Shown piece after piece: positions 1 through 9,307 of a DNA stretch of 32,439 nucleotides. The stretch comes from Chitinophagaceae bacterium (GTDB lineage Bacteria; Bacteroidota; Bacteroidia; Chitinophagales; Chitinophagaceae), in assembly GCA_025449935.1 (NCBI GenBank), contig JANWIJ010000060.1, forward strand, positions 1-32,439, given 5' to 3'. The notes under the pieces are model-generated. The model saw nothing but the letters and a program-made list of their open reading frames with translations. It had not been told where the DNA came from and searched no databases. Position numbers and translations under genes: made by a program. How positions within the stretch are numbered: the first letter of the stretch is position 1; each line of letters begins with the position of its first letter.

Positions 1-3000
1 ATGGAAAGGATTACATTTTTCGATACGACGGATGAAGAGGCGATTCCGGCGGAATGATAGATATATTGTTTTCTTTCCGGGGGGATGTGTTTCAGGTTTG
101 TTTTTTCAAAAACATAATCAAAAAATTCATTCTTCTCTTCAAAGGAGAAAGCTTCTGTGAAAAAATCAACCCCGGTCTTCATAACTTTTGCCAGGTTATT
201 AAAAAAGACGATGTCTGCTGAGGGGCAGTACATATGGGCTGGCGTGGCTATTCCAGGCGTAGAGATCCACCAATCCCCCCCGCGGGCCGTATAGTTGATA
301 ATAAAGTTTGCTGTATCAAACTGAAAACCTAAAAATTGAAACTGCTCGGTGACTACGTTGATAACCTGCTGCAGTTCGTCACTTTTATGCATGGCCATTG
401 AACTGCTGCGAACTTTTTCCAACGATGCTTCTATTTTTGCCTCCCTGGCCTGCGCTTCCGCTTTTTGGAGATCAAGAAAACGGGTATAGGTTTGGTCGAA
501 TACCTGGGCAAACCGTTTAAAAATTTGTTCTCCGGAAGAGGGTACCTGGGTGATCATTACCAGGTAACCATATGAAAAATAAGCACAGTGCAATTTCTGC
601 CAGCCCGGGAGGGAATGACCGGCCGCTTTCAAATCTTCAAAAATCTTTTTCGAAACGGGTATATTCATCAGCCAGTCATAATGCTCCTGTAAGGCTTGCC
701 CTTCGAGTTGTTCTGTATGATAGGTATCTCCTTTTTCCCAGGCGGCATATATGTTTGCATGCGTGCGATCGCCGGTATTGGGCAAATAAAATGCAGGAAT
801 AAATCCGTCACCGGTGCTCAACCACCATTCATCTTCGCCCCGGTTCTTCTCACATAAAACAAAACCGCAGGTCCACAGGTTTTCCACCAGTTGATTCAAT
901 TCTTTGAATAAAACAGTGGCCACATCACCCAACTCATGACTTTGCTGCATACCCATCGTTCTGGAACGCACTTTTTCCAGGGCCGCTTCAATTTTAGCTT
1001 CCCTTGCCTGTGCCTCGGCTTTCTGTAGGTCAAGAAATCTCGTATAGGTCTGCTCGAAAACATTGGTGACCCGTTTGAAGATCGAATGCGCTCCCGGTAC
1101 CGGCTCGTATGTAATGAAAAGTAAGAAGCCCTGTGAAAAATAAACACAATGAAATATCTGGAAGGTGGGTAAGGGATAACCCGCGGCAATAATGGAATCG
1201 AGGATCTCTCCCACCACGGGCAGCGTACGCATATATTTATAATGTGTCACCAGGGCCTCCCCACCCACTTCTTCCACATGAAACGAATCACCTCTTTCGT
1301 ATGCTTCCCGCATATGAATAAACGAAGGGTCCTCGGTACAGGGTGCATGGGCTGAAGGTTGCATAACTCCCTCGCTGCTCATCCACAGCGTTATGCCCTG
1401 TTTATCCTCATCCCAGATGCAGTACCCCGCACTCCAGGCGGGTATTCCCAGTGATTGAACCTGCAGGAACAAATTGTTAGCAGCTTCAGGTAATTCATCA
1501 CTTCGTTGCATGGCCATGGTTCTGCTTCTTACTTTTTCCAATGCATTTTCGATCTGGGCTTCCCGCGCCTGTGCTTCGGCTCTTTGCAGATCAAGAAACC
1601 GTTTGTATGTAAGATCAAACACGTTGGCGAAACGCTTCATCACCTGTTTTTCTTCCGCGGTGAATTCACTTTCCGAGAAAGCGAATAAACCACCGGCATG
1701 GAAGGTGGCCAGGTTATAATACTGCCGCTGGACCCTGCCCGGTGATAACACAAGTTGTGATTCCGGTAATTTAAAATGTTCGCTGCGCTGCGTACTGTAA
1801 TACCGGCCAAGATCATCCCCTTCCAATACATAGGAAAAATCAATTTGCGCCAGGCAGGCGTCAAAGGCGCCCTGCAATAAAGGATGGGTGTCCATGGACT
1901 CATCCCCGCTTACCTGGGCTGCCAGGCCATTTTCACCCCGGACCGTTGTCCATACATCAGCGCTGCGCATTGATTTATCGATAATACCAATTCCACAACG
2001 CAACGGCGCCGCGCTCAGCTTTTCAAATTCTTCAAAAACCGTGGTAACAGCCGCCGCCAGGTCTTCGCTTTTATGCATGGCCATGGCTTTGGACCTGACT
2101 CTTTCCAGGGCGGCTTCGATCTTTGCTTCCCGGGCCTGGGCTTCGGCTTTTTGAAGATCGAGGAAGCGGGTATAGGTCTGCTCAAATACTTTGGCAAAGC
2201 GTTTTAATATTTCATTTTCATACGCCGAGAATATTTTTCCTGAATAACTGTGCAGGCTTAAGGCGGTGTTCTTGGCGAACGCAATGGAAACCTCCCAGTT
2301 CCTGGATTCCAGCACCAGTCTTTTTCTTTCTTCCGGGAGGTGCCGGAAGTTGGTATTATTATATAAATAAGTAAAAAAACTTGTTTTCTCTTCGTATGAA
2401 TAAACTTTGGTAAGCAATTCCCTTTTGGATTCGATGGCTTCAAATATTTCGTCGGTGACAGGGTGTTTGAAGTAAGGCACCTGGAAACAAACGGCGTAGG
2501 ATTGACCGGGGGCCGCTAACCAGGATTCAAAATCCCGGGTTCCCTCCTTGATTATATTAATATTAATTCCATCAGATATAACCCCTAGTTCATTCATCCG
2601 CTCATACATTACCGCCACCAACCCGGCCAGTTCATCACTTTTATGCATCGCCATGGACCGGCTGCGGACTCTTTCCAGCGCGGCTTCAATCTGTGCTTCC
2701 CTGGCCTGCGCCTCTGCTTTTTGCAGATCAAGAAAACGGGTATAGGTCTGTTCAAATACAGCGGCAAACCTTTTGAATACATCATGGAATTCAGGACAGG
2801 GTTCCAGGGTAATAAACAGCAAATTGCCGTGTGAGAAATTAGCGAGGTGATGTATTTGTTTGGCGGGTAAATCGAAACCCTTACTGGTTGCATAATCGAA
2901 ATAGGCTTTAAAGGCGGGAATAGTTTTAAGGTATTCATAGTGCTCCTGCATTCTGTCACCCTGCAGTTCTAAAACAAAAAATTGTTCGCCTTTTTGTTTC

Positions 3001-6000
3001 GCATCCACATAGCGGATAAAATTGGCATCTTCCGTCAACGGGATGTTTGAGACCCCGTTAAAGTCACTGCCATCCTGGGTACTCATCCAGGAAGTAAATT
3101 CCTTTTCATTTTTTTCCCAGATATTATACCCGCAACTGTAAGCCGGAACTCCTAAAGCTTTGGCCTGCTGAAATAATAGCGCAGCTGCATTTTTTAGTTC
3201 ATCACTATGCTGCATGGCCATTGTCCTGGCACGAACTCTTTCAAGGGCTAATTGAATCTGCGACTCCTTTGCCTGTGCTTCTGCTTTTTGCAAATCGAGG
3301 AACCGTATGTATGCCTGCTCAAAAACCCTGGCGAATCGTTTCAGGATCTCGGTTTGCGCTTCCGGGAGTTGATTTCCGGAAATACTGTTTACAGAGACGG
3401 CGGAGTTTTCTTCAATCGCCATCCAGTGGGTGTAGGTTTTACTCTCCAGGATCAGTTGCTTTAATTCGCCGGGAAGATGCCTGAGATCAGAATGTTTAAA
3501 AGCATAGGTAAAGAAGGCGTTTTTTTGTTCGTATGTATAATCCCGGGTAAAAAAATTCAATCCCTTTTCCCTGGCTTCAAAAAAATCAGCCAGTATGGGA
3601 GTATCGGTATAGGGAATCCGGGACCGTACAGGGACGTCCAGGATAGGATCGGCTGACCATTGCACAAAGTCCCTGGTACCCTTCGAAAATATGATCAAAT
3701 GCGCAGCGGCCCCATTTTCAGTCACAAAACCCAGGTCATGGAGGCTGTTCAGCAATACGGTAACAACCTTGCCTAACTCGGCGCTGTTATGCATAGCCAT
3801 CGCTCTTGCTCTTACTCTTTCCAGCCCCAGTTCTATCTGTGCTTCCCTGGTTTGAGCTTCCGCTTTTTTGAGATCATTGAAACGGGTATAGGTCAGATCA
3901 AAAACATTCGAAAACCTGTTGAGGATCTCCATTTGCTCATCATTCAATAGTTCCGGGCCGGCTGTCTGTAAACAACCAAAATTGTAAAAGGAGGCAGCCA
4001 GCACTACCTTCTCCGGTGCCTGCATATTTGTTTTCACCACCCCGGCCAGGTGCTTCATTTCCGTATGATTAAAAACAAAATGGTCCCAGTCTTTCTTAAC
4101 CTGGCCCTGCAGCTCATACTGCCAGTGTTTGTTTCTTTGTTTCCATGCCTTTACAAAAGCGAGGTAAGGAGGAAGTTCATGATAAGGCATGTAAAAACTT
4201 CCAGGTTTCGATTCCTGGTTTGCCATCCACAGCTGCGATGAAAAGTTTTCGCTATCCATCACCCAGATCAGGCAACGGGTCGATATTATTTCGAGGTTGG
4301 CAAATTCTGCATAAACAGTCCGGATCACTTCGCTTAACTCATCTGAATGCTGCATAGCCATGGTCCTGGCACGAACCCGCTCAAGCGCTAATTGGATCTG
4401 GGATTCCTTTGACTGTGCTTCTGCTTTTTGCAGATCAAGGAAACGGGTATAGGTCCTTTCGAATTCAACGGTAAAACGACGAAGAATCTCTTGTTCTTCC
4501 CCGGTTATTTTCCTGTGAATCATGATCCCGAAACAACCATACTTCATAAAGGATTCTGCGTAATAAATTCCCCGGGGGAAAAATTCCGCTTTAAGCTTTT
4601 TGGCTCCACTCAACAATTCTTTCCAGGTTTCAAAATAAGTGACCGTTTCCTCAGGACGCAGCGTGTACACGTGAACGGGCACGCCGCTTTCCCAATCTGA
4701 GAAACAGGTGGCCGTTGCCGGTTCGGTTTTATCGAGGTCGTAGTTAATGGCCTTGCTGAAATACACCTTTTTACCTTTTTCATTCTCAACCCAGGTGGCC
4801 CAGAATAAATGTTTACCATTCGGTTCATCCGGTAGCCACAGGTACGAGAATTCGGTTTCGATATCCAGGTCCAGGAGCTGCTGATGAAAAACTTTTGAAA
4901 TATCCTTTAATTCCTCCGAATGCTGCATGAGCATACTCTGGGTACGGGTCCTTTCCAATGCGGCCTCTATTTTGGCTTCCCTTGCCTGGGCTTCTGCTTT
5001 TTGGAGGTCCAGGAAACGGGTATAGGTTTGCTGGAATACTTTTCCAAAACGCATGAGTGTGGCATTCTCTTCATCTGTATAAGGTGTACCTGAAAAATTC
5101 TCGATGTACAGGCCAACATTATCCAACAGGACAGTAGATGCGGCAAGGCCGGGGCAGTTAAAATAAAAATTCTTTGCTTCCTCCGTCAACCCGGGGACAA
5201 ACTCAAAAAGCTTTTTATAAAACCTGTTTTTTTCTTTAAAAGAGAGGTTGGTGGCAAAAAAATCCTCCCCTTTTTCTTTTGCCTCATTAAAACGATTGTA
5301 ATACACAGAATCAAAATAAGGAATGATCACCTGCGATGGAACACCCAGCGGGTCAGCTACCCAAATGTTATAATCATCCCTTGCCTTATAGTCCATTACA
5401 AACCCCGTATGTTCAACATGGATATTTAAGTGACCGAATTGTTCATACACAACCTGGATTACCTCCCTGAGCTCATCACTCTTCTGCATGCCCATCGTCC
5501 TGGCACGCACCCGCTCCAATGCTAACTCGATCTGCGCTTCCCTGGTTTGTGCTTCGGCTTTTTGCAAGTCGAGAAAACGACGATACAGCAAGCCGAACAC
5601 CCGCGCAAAGCGGCGCATTATAGTACGTTCTTCTTCCGTTAATTGTTCATGTGAAACGACCGTTAACGAACCCTCCGGGAAAAAGAAAGGAGAAAACACC
5701 TCACGTTCATTATATTTTTTCTGCGCCGGGTAGGACAATAACCGGGACGCAGTTTTGTAAAACTGCTTTACTTCATCTCCCCGCATTTCATAGAAAAATT
5801 CAGGATCTTTTTTCCGCCAGGCTTTGAGCAAATTTTGAAAAAATGGGTGGATCGTCATGGGAACGACCCCTAATACCTTATTCGCTTTTTGCTCGATCAA
5901 CTGGGAGGACCATAATTCCATGGTTTCCTTCGCGTCATCAATGATGGCGACGCCGGTCCGGATTGCATTCACGCCCAGCGATTTCAATTCCTGGAAGAGG

Positions 6001-8264
6001 ACAATGGTCGTCTCCACCAACTCATCGCTATGATGCATGGCCATGGTTCGGGCACGGACTCTTTCCAATCCTAATTCAATTTGCGCCTCCCTTGCCTGTG
6101 CCTCGGCTAATTTCAAATCATTGAAACGTGTATAAGTGAGATCAAAAACTTTTCCGAAGCGGCTAAGTATTTCGAGATTAGCCGCTGATAACGGTTCATC
6201 TCCTACCGTTTGCAACCCTCCAAAATTGCTGAAGGAAAAAGTGACAACATATTTTTCCATTGCTCTCGAGGCTGCCTGGGCTGCTGCCGGCACCTTCCTG
6301 AATTCTGTATCATTAAATAAATATTCATCATAAATTTTCTTTTCCTGTCCTTCGAGAATATAAACATCTTTCGTTTTTCTTTCCTTCCATCCCTTCATCA
6401 TCGCATGATGAAAAGGATAATCTTCAAATAACATTTGATAAGACTCAGGTGCCTTAGTAATATCCGGATTGGCTGCCCAAACAGTATTTGTCATAGAACT
6501 TTCATCTATGATATTAATGATACACCATGTCAGGGCAAAATCAAGTTTGGTCAATTCTTTAAAAACTGTATCAACTAACTCAGACAACTCACCCGACTTT
6601 TGCATAGCCATTGCTCTTGCTCTTACTCTTTCCAATCCTAATTCGATTTGAGCTTCTCTTGCCTGTGCTTCTGCTTTTTGCAGATCCAGGAAACGGGTAT
6701 AGGTTCCATCAAATACGGCAGCAAAACGCTCGAGTAAATTAATCGTCTCCGCCGGACGGGGCTCCGGTGTAATGATCGTCAGGATTCCTTTGGAGAAAGT
6801 AGCCACATTCTGGACCCTGCGCCTGCCAAAAATTTTTCGCAGCACCGGTAGGCCGGCTTTCTTGAGGTATTTAAAATATTCCTCCAGTTCATGCCCCTGG
6901 AGGTCGATCGTAATAGATTTTTTTCGCTCCTTCCATGCCTTATACATTTTCTGCATCACATGTGGTTCATCCAGGGACGCTTTAAGCAGGAAATTCATTT
7001 TCCTCCCTCCATGCTCTGTCGCCCATATATCAAATACATGCTCTCCTTCGTTCACTATTTCTATGGCCATCCTTTCCGGCCTTTCACCCAGCTGATTGAA
7101 TTGCTCAAACATAACGGCAGCAGTTTCCGCCAGTTCATCGCTGTGCTGCATGGCCATTGTCCTGGCCCTTACTCTTTCCAGTGCCAGTTCAACCTGTGCT
7201 TCCCGTGCCTGGGCTATGGCTTTTTCAATATCCAGGTACCGGGTATAGGCCAGTTCAAAGACATTCAGGAACCGGTTGAATAATTTCAACTCCTCCTTAC
7301 TCAAGGGCACATAAGTGGAAATCCCCAATGCCACGGGCCCCAGCGAATGCCAGTAATAATTCACCGAGCTGGCTTTTTCCAGGAAACGGTCGATGAAAAC
7401 ATTTGTTTTTTTCTGGTAGGCCAGCCACTCCCTGACTTTTTTTTCGCCCCTGATATGGGTAATGGAAACCTGGCCTTTCCCCTTCAGCATTTTGGCGGCA
7501 AAGGCTTTGGCAATTTTATGATCCGTGTAAAATGTTTCGGTGATAAATGTTTTTTTATGCTTTGCATAATATTCATAGTTCATGTACGTGCCCCTTTCCA
7601 CGTAAAAAATGGCCGTCTGCACATTCCGGATCTCCTTTACGCCCAATGCCTGCAACTGGAGTGAAATGGTTTTGCATACATCCGGCATATCGGCTGGTTC
7701 CTTCATACCCAGGGCCACGCTTCGCACTCTTTCCAGCGCCGTTTCTATTTCCAGTTCCCGGCTTTTATTTTCTATTTCAACAGTACGGCGCCTGATAGCC
7801 TCTTTCAATTGAAGGTTTTCCTTAGCTATTTTATCAGCTCCCAGTTGCTGACCTTCGCCCGCCCTTGCATCCGGTAAGGATCCATGCTGATGGATAATTT
7901 TCCATCTTCCGGTTTTTTTACTGAATAAAGTTGATACCCGGCCAGTGCCATAAAACTGCCATTTCTTTTTATTGAGAAAATAATAATCGTACGATTCCTG
8001 CACCATCACATTCTCTTCCTGTGGCAACACGACTATTTTCCGGTTCCTGAATTCGCCGATACCTGCCACTTCATGGGCAGTAGCCGTGTAAAAAGCGACC
8101 GCGTCTTTCTTATTGGTGAAAACATCAAAAGCAGTAGAACCGATGATATGGCAATCATCGTCCAGCAAATCAGCAAAGGTTTTCATATCTCCTTCGAGAT
8201 ATGCATCCCAATAGGCATGATAAACTTTCAGAATTTCTGCTTCCAGTTTTTTGGTCAGTTTCAT
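1..8264 (-). CDS. Giant SnoaL-domain protein with tandem sensor-like modules (C-terminus outside window)
   Basis: One open frame starts with ATG at 8264 and runs off position 1, giving 2754 visible residues. Residues 1 to about 133 resemble a SnoaL/NTF2-like domain and are followed by a short helical stretch. The rest is a tandem array: thirteen complete units of 182-193 residues and one partial, each a globular module ending in a pattern like RFAxVFEQTYTRF and a charged helix reading roughly LDLQKAEAQAREAQIE then LERVRARTMAMQHSDEL. All fourteen Met codons of that motif fall in one frame, which argues against frameshifts. No membrane segment or signal peptide was seen. The modules look GAF-like by layout (alpha/beta core, long exit helix feeding the next unit), but that fold is inference. 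The ATGA overlap with the kinase gene upstream suggests translational coupling. The output domain is not in the window, so whether this is a kinase, cyclase or scaffold is unknown. Confidence 0.85.
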   Translation of the reverse strand, partial: MKLTKKLEAEILKVYHAYWDAYLEGDMKTFADLLDDDCHIIGSTAFDVFTNKKDAVAFYTATAHEVAGIGEFRNRKIVVLPQEENVMVQESYDYYFLNKKKWQFYGTGRVSTLFSKKTGRWKIIHQHGSLPDARAGEGQQLGADKIAKENLQLKEAIRRRTVEIENKSRELEIETALERVRSVALGMKEPADMPDVCKTISLQLQALGVKEIRNVQTAIFYVERGTYMNYEYYAKHKKTFITETFYTDHKIAKAFAAKMLKGKGQVSITHIRGEKKVREWLAYQKKTNVFIDRFLEKASSVNYYWHSLGPVALGISTYVPLSKEELKLFNRFLNVFELAYTRYLDIEKAIAQAREAQVELALERVRARTMAMQHSDELAETAAVMFEQFNQLGERPERMAIEIVNEGEHVFDIWATEHGGRKMNFLLKASLDEPHVMQKMYKAWKERKKSITIDLQGHELEEYFKYLKKAGLPVLRKIFGRRRVQNVATFSKGILTIITPEPRPAETINLLERFAAVFDGTYTRFLDLQKAEAQAREAQIELGLERVRARAMAMQKSGELSELVDTVFKELTKLDFALTWCIINIIDESSMTNTVWAANPDITKAPESYQMLFEDYPFHHAMMKGWKERKTKDVYILEGQEKKIYDEYLFNDTEFRKVPAAAQAASRAMEKYVVTFSFSNFGGLQTVGDEPLSAANLEILSRFGKVFDLTYTRFNDLKLAEAQAREAQIELGLERVRARTMAMHHSDELVETTIVLFQELKSLGVNAIRTGVAIIDDAKETMELWSSQLIEQKANKVLGVVPMTIHPFFQNLLKAWRKKDPEFFYEMRGDEVKQFYKTASRLLSYPAQKKYNEREVFSPFFFPEGSLTVVSHEQLTEEERTIMRRFARVFGLLYRRFLDLQKAEAQTREAQIELALERVRARTMGMQKSDELREVIQVVYEQFGHLNIHVEHTGFVMDYKARDDYNIWVADPLGVPSQVIIPYFDSVYYNRFNEAKEKGEDFFATNLSFKEKNRFYKKLFEFVPGLTEEAKNFYFNCPGLAASTVLLDNVGLYIENFSGTPYTDEENATLMRFGKVFQQTYTRFLDLQKAEAQAREAKIEAALERTRTQSMLMQHSEELKDISKVFHQQLLDLDIETEFSYLWLPDEPNGKHLFWATWVENEKGKKVYFSKAINYDLDKTEPATATCFSDWESGVPVHVYTLRPEETVTYFETWKELLSGAKKLKAEFFPRGIYYAESFMKYGCFGIMIHRKITGEEQEILRRFTVEFERTYTRFLDLQKAEAQSKESQIQLALERVRARTMAMQHSDELSEVIRTVYAEFANLEIISTRCLIWVMDSENFSSQLWMANQESKPGSFYMPYHELPPYLAFVKAWKQRNKHWQYELQGQVKKDWDHFVFNHTEMKHLAGVVKTNMQAPEKVVLAASFYNFGCLQTAGPELLNDEQMEILNRFSNVFDLTYTRFNDLKKAEAQTREAQIELGLERVRARAMAMHNSAELGKVVTVLLNSLHDLGFVTENGAAAHLIIFSKGTRDFVQWSADPILDVPVRSRIPYTDTPILADFFEAREKGLNFFTRDYTYEQKNAFFTYAFKHSDLRHLPGELKQLILESKTYTHWMAIEENSAVSVNSISGNQLPEAQTEILKRFARVFEQAYIRFLDLQKAEAQAKESQIQLALERVRARTMAMQHSDELKNAAALLFQQAKALGVPAYSCGYNIWEKNEKEFTSWMSTQDGSDFNGVSNIPLTEDANFIRYVDAKQKGEQFFVLELQGDRMQEHYEYLKTIPAFKAYFDYATSKGFDLPAKQIHHLANFSHGNLLFITLEPCPEFHDVFKRFAAVFEQTYTRFLDLQKAEAQAREAQIEAALERVRSRSMAMHKSDELAGLVAVMYERMNELGVISDGININIIKEGTRDFESWLAAPGQSYAVCFQVPYFKHPVTDEIFEAIESKRELLTKVYSYEEKTSFFTYLYNNTNFRHLPEERKRLVLESRNWEVSIAFAKNTALSLHSYSGKIFSAYENEILKRFAKVFEQTYTRFLDLQKAEAQAREAKIEAALERVRSKAMAMHKSEDLAAAVTTVFEEFEKLSAAPLRCGIGIIDKSMRSADVWTTVRGENGLAAQVSGDESMDTHPLLQGAFDACLAQIDFSYVLEGDDLGRYYSTQRSEHFKLPESQLVLSPGRVQRQYYNLATFHAGGLFAFSESEFTAEEKQVMKRFANVFDLTYKRFLDLQRAEAQAREAQIENALEKVRSRTMAMQRSDELPEAANNLFLQVQSLGIPAWSAGYCIWDEDKQGITLWMSSEGVMQPSAHAPCTEDPSFIHMREAYERGDSFHVEEVGGEALVTHYKYMRTLPVVGEILDSIIAAGYPLPTFQIFHCVYFSQGFLLFITYEPVPGAHSIFKRVTNVFEQTYTRFLDLQKAEAQAREAKIEAALEKVRSRTMGMQQSHELGDVATVLFKELNQLVENLWTCGFVLCEKNRGEDEWWLSTGDGFIPAFYLPNTGDRTHANIYAAWEKGDTYHTEQLEGQALQEHYDWLMNIPVSKKIFEDLKAAGHSLPGWQKLHCAYFSYGYLVMITQVPSSGEQIFKRFAQVFDQTYTRFLDLQKAEAQAREAKIEASLEKVRSSSMAMHKSDELQQVINVVTEQFQFLGFQFDTANFIINYTARGGDWWISTPGIATPAHMYCPSADIVFFNNLAKVMKTGVDFFTEAFSFEEKNEFFDYVFEKTNLKHIPPERKQYIYHSAGIASSSVVSKNVILS
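372..7794 (-). repeat. In-frame tandem array of 14 coiled-coil linkers, period 546-579 bp
   Basis: Fourteen copies of a segment of about 120 bp recur inside the giant gene. The codon for the second Met of the MAM motif (or its equivalent) lies at 7704, 7149, 6603, 6036, 5487, 4926, 4353, 3792, 3213, 2646, 2076, 1509, 948 and 390 (low coordinate of each codon). The spacings are 555, 546, 567, 549, 561, 573, 561, 579, 567, 570, 567, 561 and 558 bp, all multiples of three. The linkers stay close at DNA level (plus-strand cores such as gctttttgcagatcaag), while the modules between them diverge far more. The first copy (7686-7794) is the most divergent. Heptad-like spacing of Ala, Leu and charged residues suggests a signalling helix or coiled coil. 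Confidence 0.9.
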
Positions 8265-9307
8265 TGGTCGCTATTCACGGGTAAAACAATAATAAACACT
8301 GATCCCTCTCCTTCCTTCGTTTCCACTTTCAACTCCCCGCCATGTGCTTTTACAATATCATAACTCAGTGATAAACCCAGTCCCGTACCCTGCCCGGTAG
8401 GTTTGGTAGTAAAAAAAGGTTGAAATATTTTGTCCAGCACTTTAGGAGAAACCCCGTTGCCGTTATCTTTTACGCGTAATTCGATCAGGTCACCTGTTTT
8501 TCCGGTACTGACCGCCACCACCGGTTCATATCCCTCCTGGCTTGTTTTTTTCTTTTCCGTAACCGTATAAAAAGCATTGGTGATCAGGTTGAGAATCACG
8601 CGGCCAATATCCTGCGGAATAATTTTTATCAACCCAATAGTTTCATCATAATCGGTCTTGGTGGCGGCATTAAAGCGCTTGTCCTTGGCTCTTAATCCAT
8701 GATAGGCTAACCGCAGGTATTCATCTGCCAGTGCATTGATATCGGTTAACTCTTTTACGCCACTGCTGCTCCGGCTATGCTGCAACATTCCTTTTACAAT
8801 ATCACCTGCCCGTTTGCCATGGTGGTTGATTTTTTCCAGGTTTTGTTTTAAATCAGCTGCCAGCTGCCGGGCCTCTTCCAGGTTTCCCTTTTCCATTTCC
8901 ATATTCATTTCATCAACCAGCTCGGTGCTGACATCAGAAAAGTTGTTGACAAAGTTCAGGGGGTTTTGAATTTCATGGGCGATACCAGCTGTCAGCTCTC
9001 CCAGGGAGGCCATTTTCTCTGATTGTATCAATTGGGCCTGGGCCGCTTTTAGCTCCTCGAGTGATTTGGTCAGCGCGGAATTGGTTTCTTCAATCGCTTT
9101 CCTTTTTTGCTCCAGTTCTTCAATCGTTTCTTCCAGAAGAATCGCCGTGGTTCGTTTTACTTTTTCCGTCCTGTCCAGTTTGAAGGCGATGATCTCCAGT
9201 TCCTTGTCCGCATCTTTCAGTGACTTAGTAACAGCCTCCATCTGTTCAACGGATAAATTTTCATCCTGCCCGATAATATTCAGAATATTTTGAAGATGCT
9301 GGTTCAT
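8261..9307 (-). CDS. Soluble sensor histidine kinase
   Basis: This 348-residue protein has no membrane segment. Residues 1-95 are a charged, probably coiled-coil region. The HisKA dimerisation helix carries the H-box GIAHEIQNPLNF with the predicted phospho-acceptor His111. The HATPase_c domain shows an N-box (N240 and N244), a G1 motif DNGNG at 281-285, the F-box region around FQPFFTTK and the G2 motif GTGLGLSL near 308. It should autophosphorylate with ATP in the cytoplasm and pass phosphate to a response regulator not encoded in this window. Its start abuts the FIST gene stop (TAAATG), and its own stop overlaps the ATG of the giant gene. Its N-terminus has no recognisable ligand-binding domain, so it may take its signal from the adjacent FIST or giant sensor proteins (inference). 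Its catalytic core is nearly a copy of that in the TPR kinase at 12221-14266. Confidence 0.93.
   Translation of the reverse strand: MNQHLQNILNIIGQDENLSVEQMEAVTKSLKDADKELEIIAFKLDRTEKVKRTTAILLEETIEELEQKRKAIEETNSALTKSLEELKAAQAQLIQSEKMASLGELTAGIAHEIQNPLNFVNNFSDVSTELVDEMNMEMEKGNLEEARQLAADLKQNLEKINHHGKRAGDIVKGMLQHSRSSSGVKELTDINALADEYLRLAYHGLRAKDKRFNAATKTDYDETIGLIKIIPQDIGRVILNLITNAFYTVTEKKKTSQEGYEPVVAVSTGKTGDLIELRVKDNGNGVSPKVLDKIFQPFFTTKPTGQGTGLGLSLSYDIVKAHGGELKVETKEGEGSVFIIVLPVNSDQ

Noticed and set aside
1-60. Plus-strand ATG at position 1 as a gene start
   Set aside because: It is the complement of the continuing giant frame and is closed by stops after a few codons.
372-7794. Regular repeats every 550-580 bp suggestive of a CRISPR or satellite array
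   Set aside because: Repeat spacing is a multiple of three throughout, the repeats are coding and imperfect, and the intervening sequences are homologous protein modules rather than unique spacers.
1-8264. Numerous short open frames of 60-130 codons on both strands within this stretch
   Set aside because: They recur at the linker positions and are shadows of the long minus-strand frame; none has a recognisable domain or a better start.
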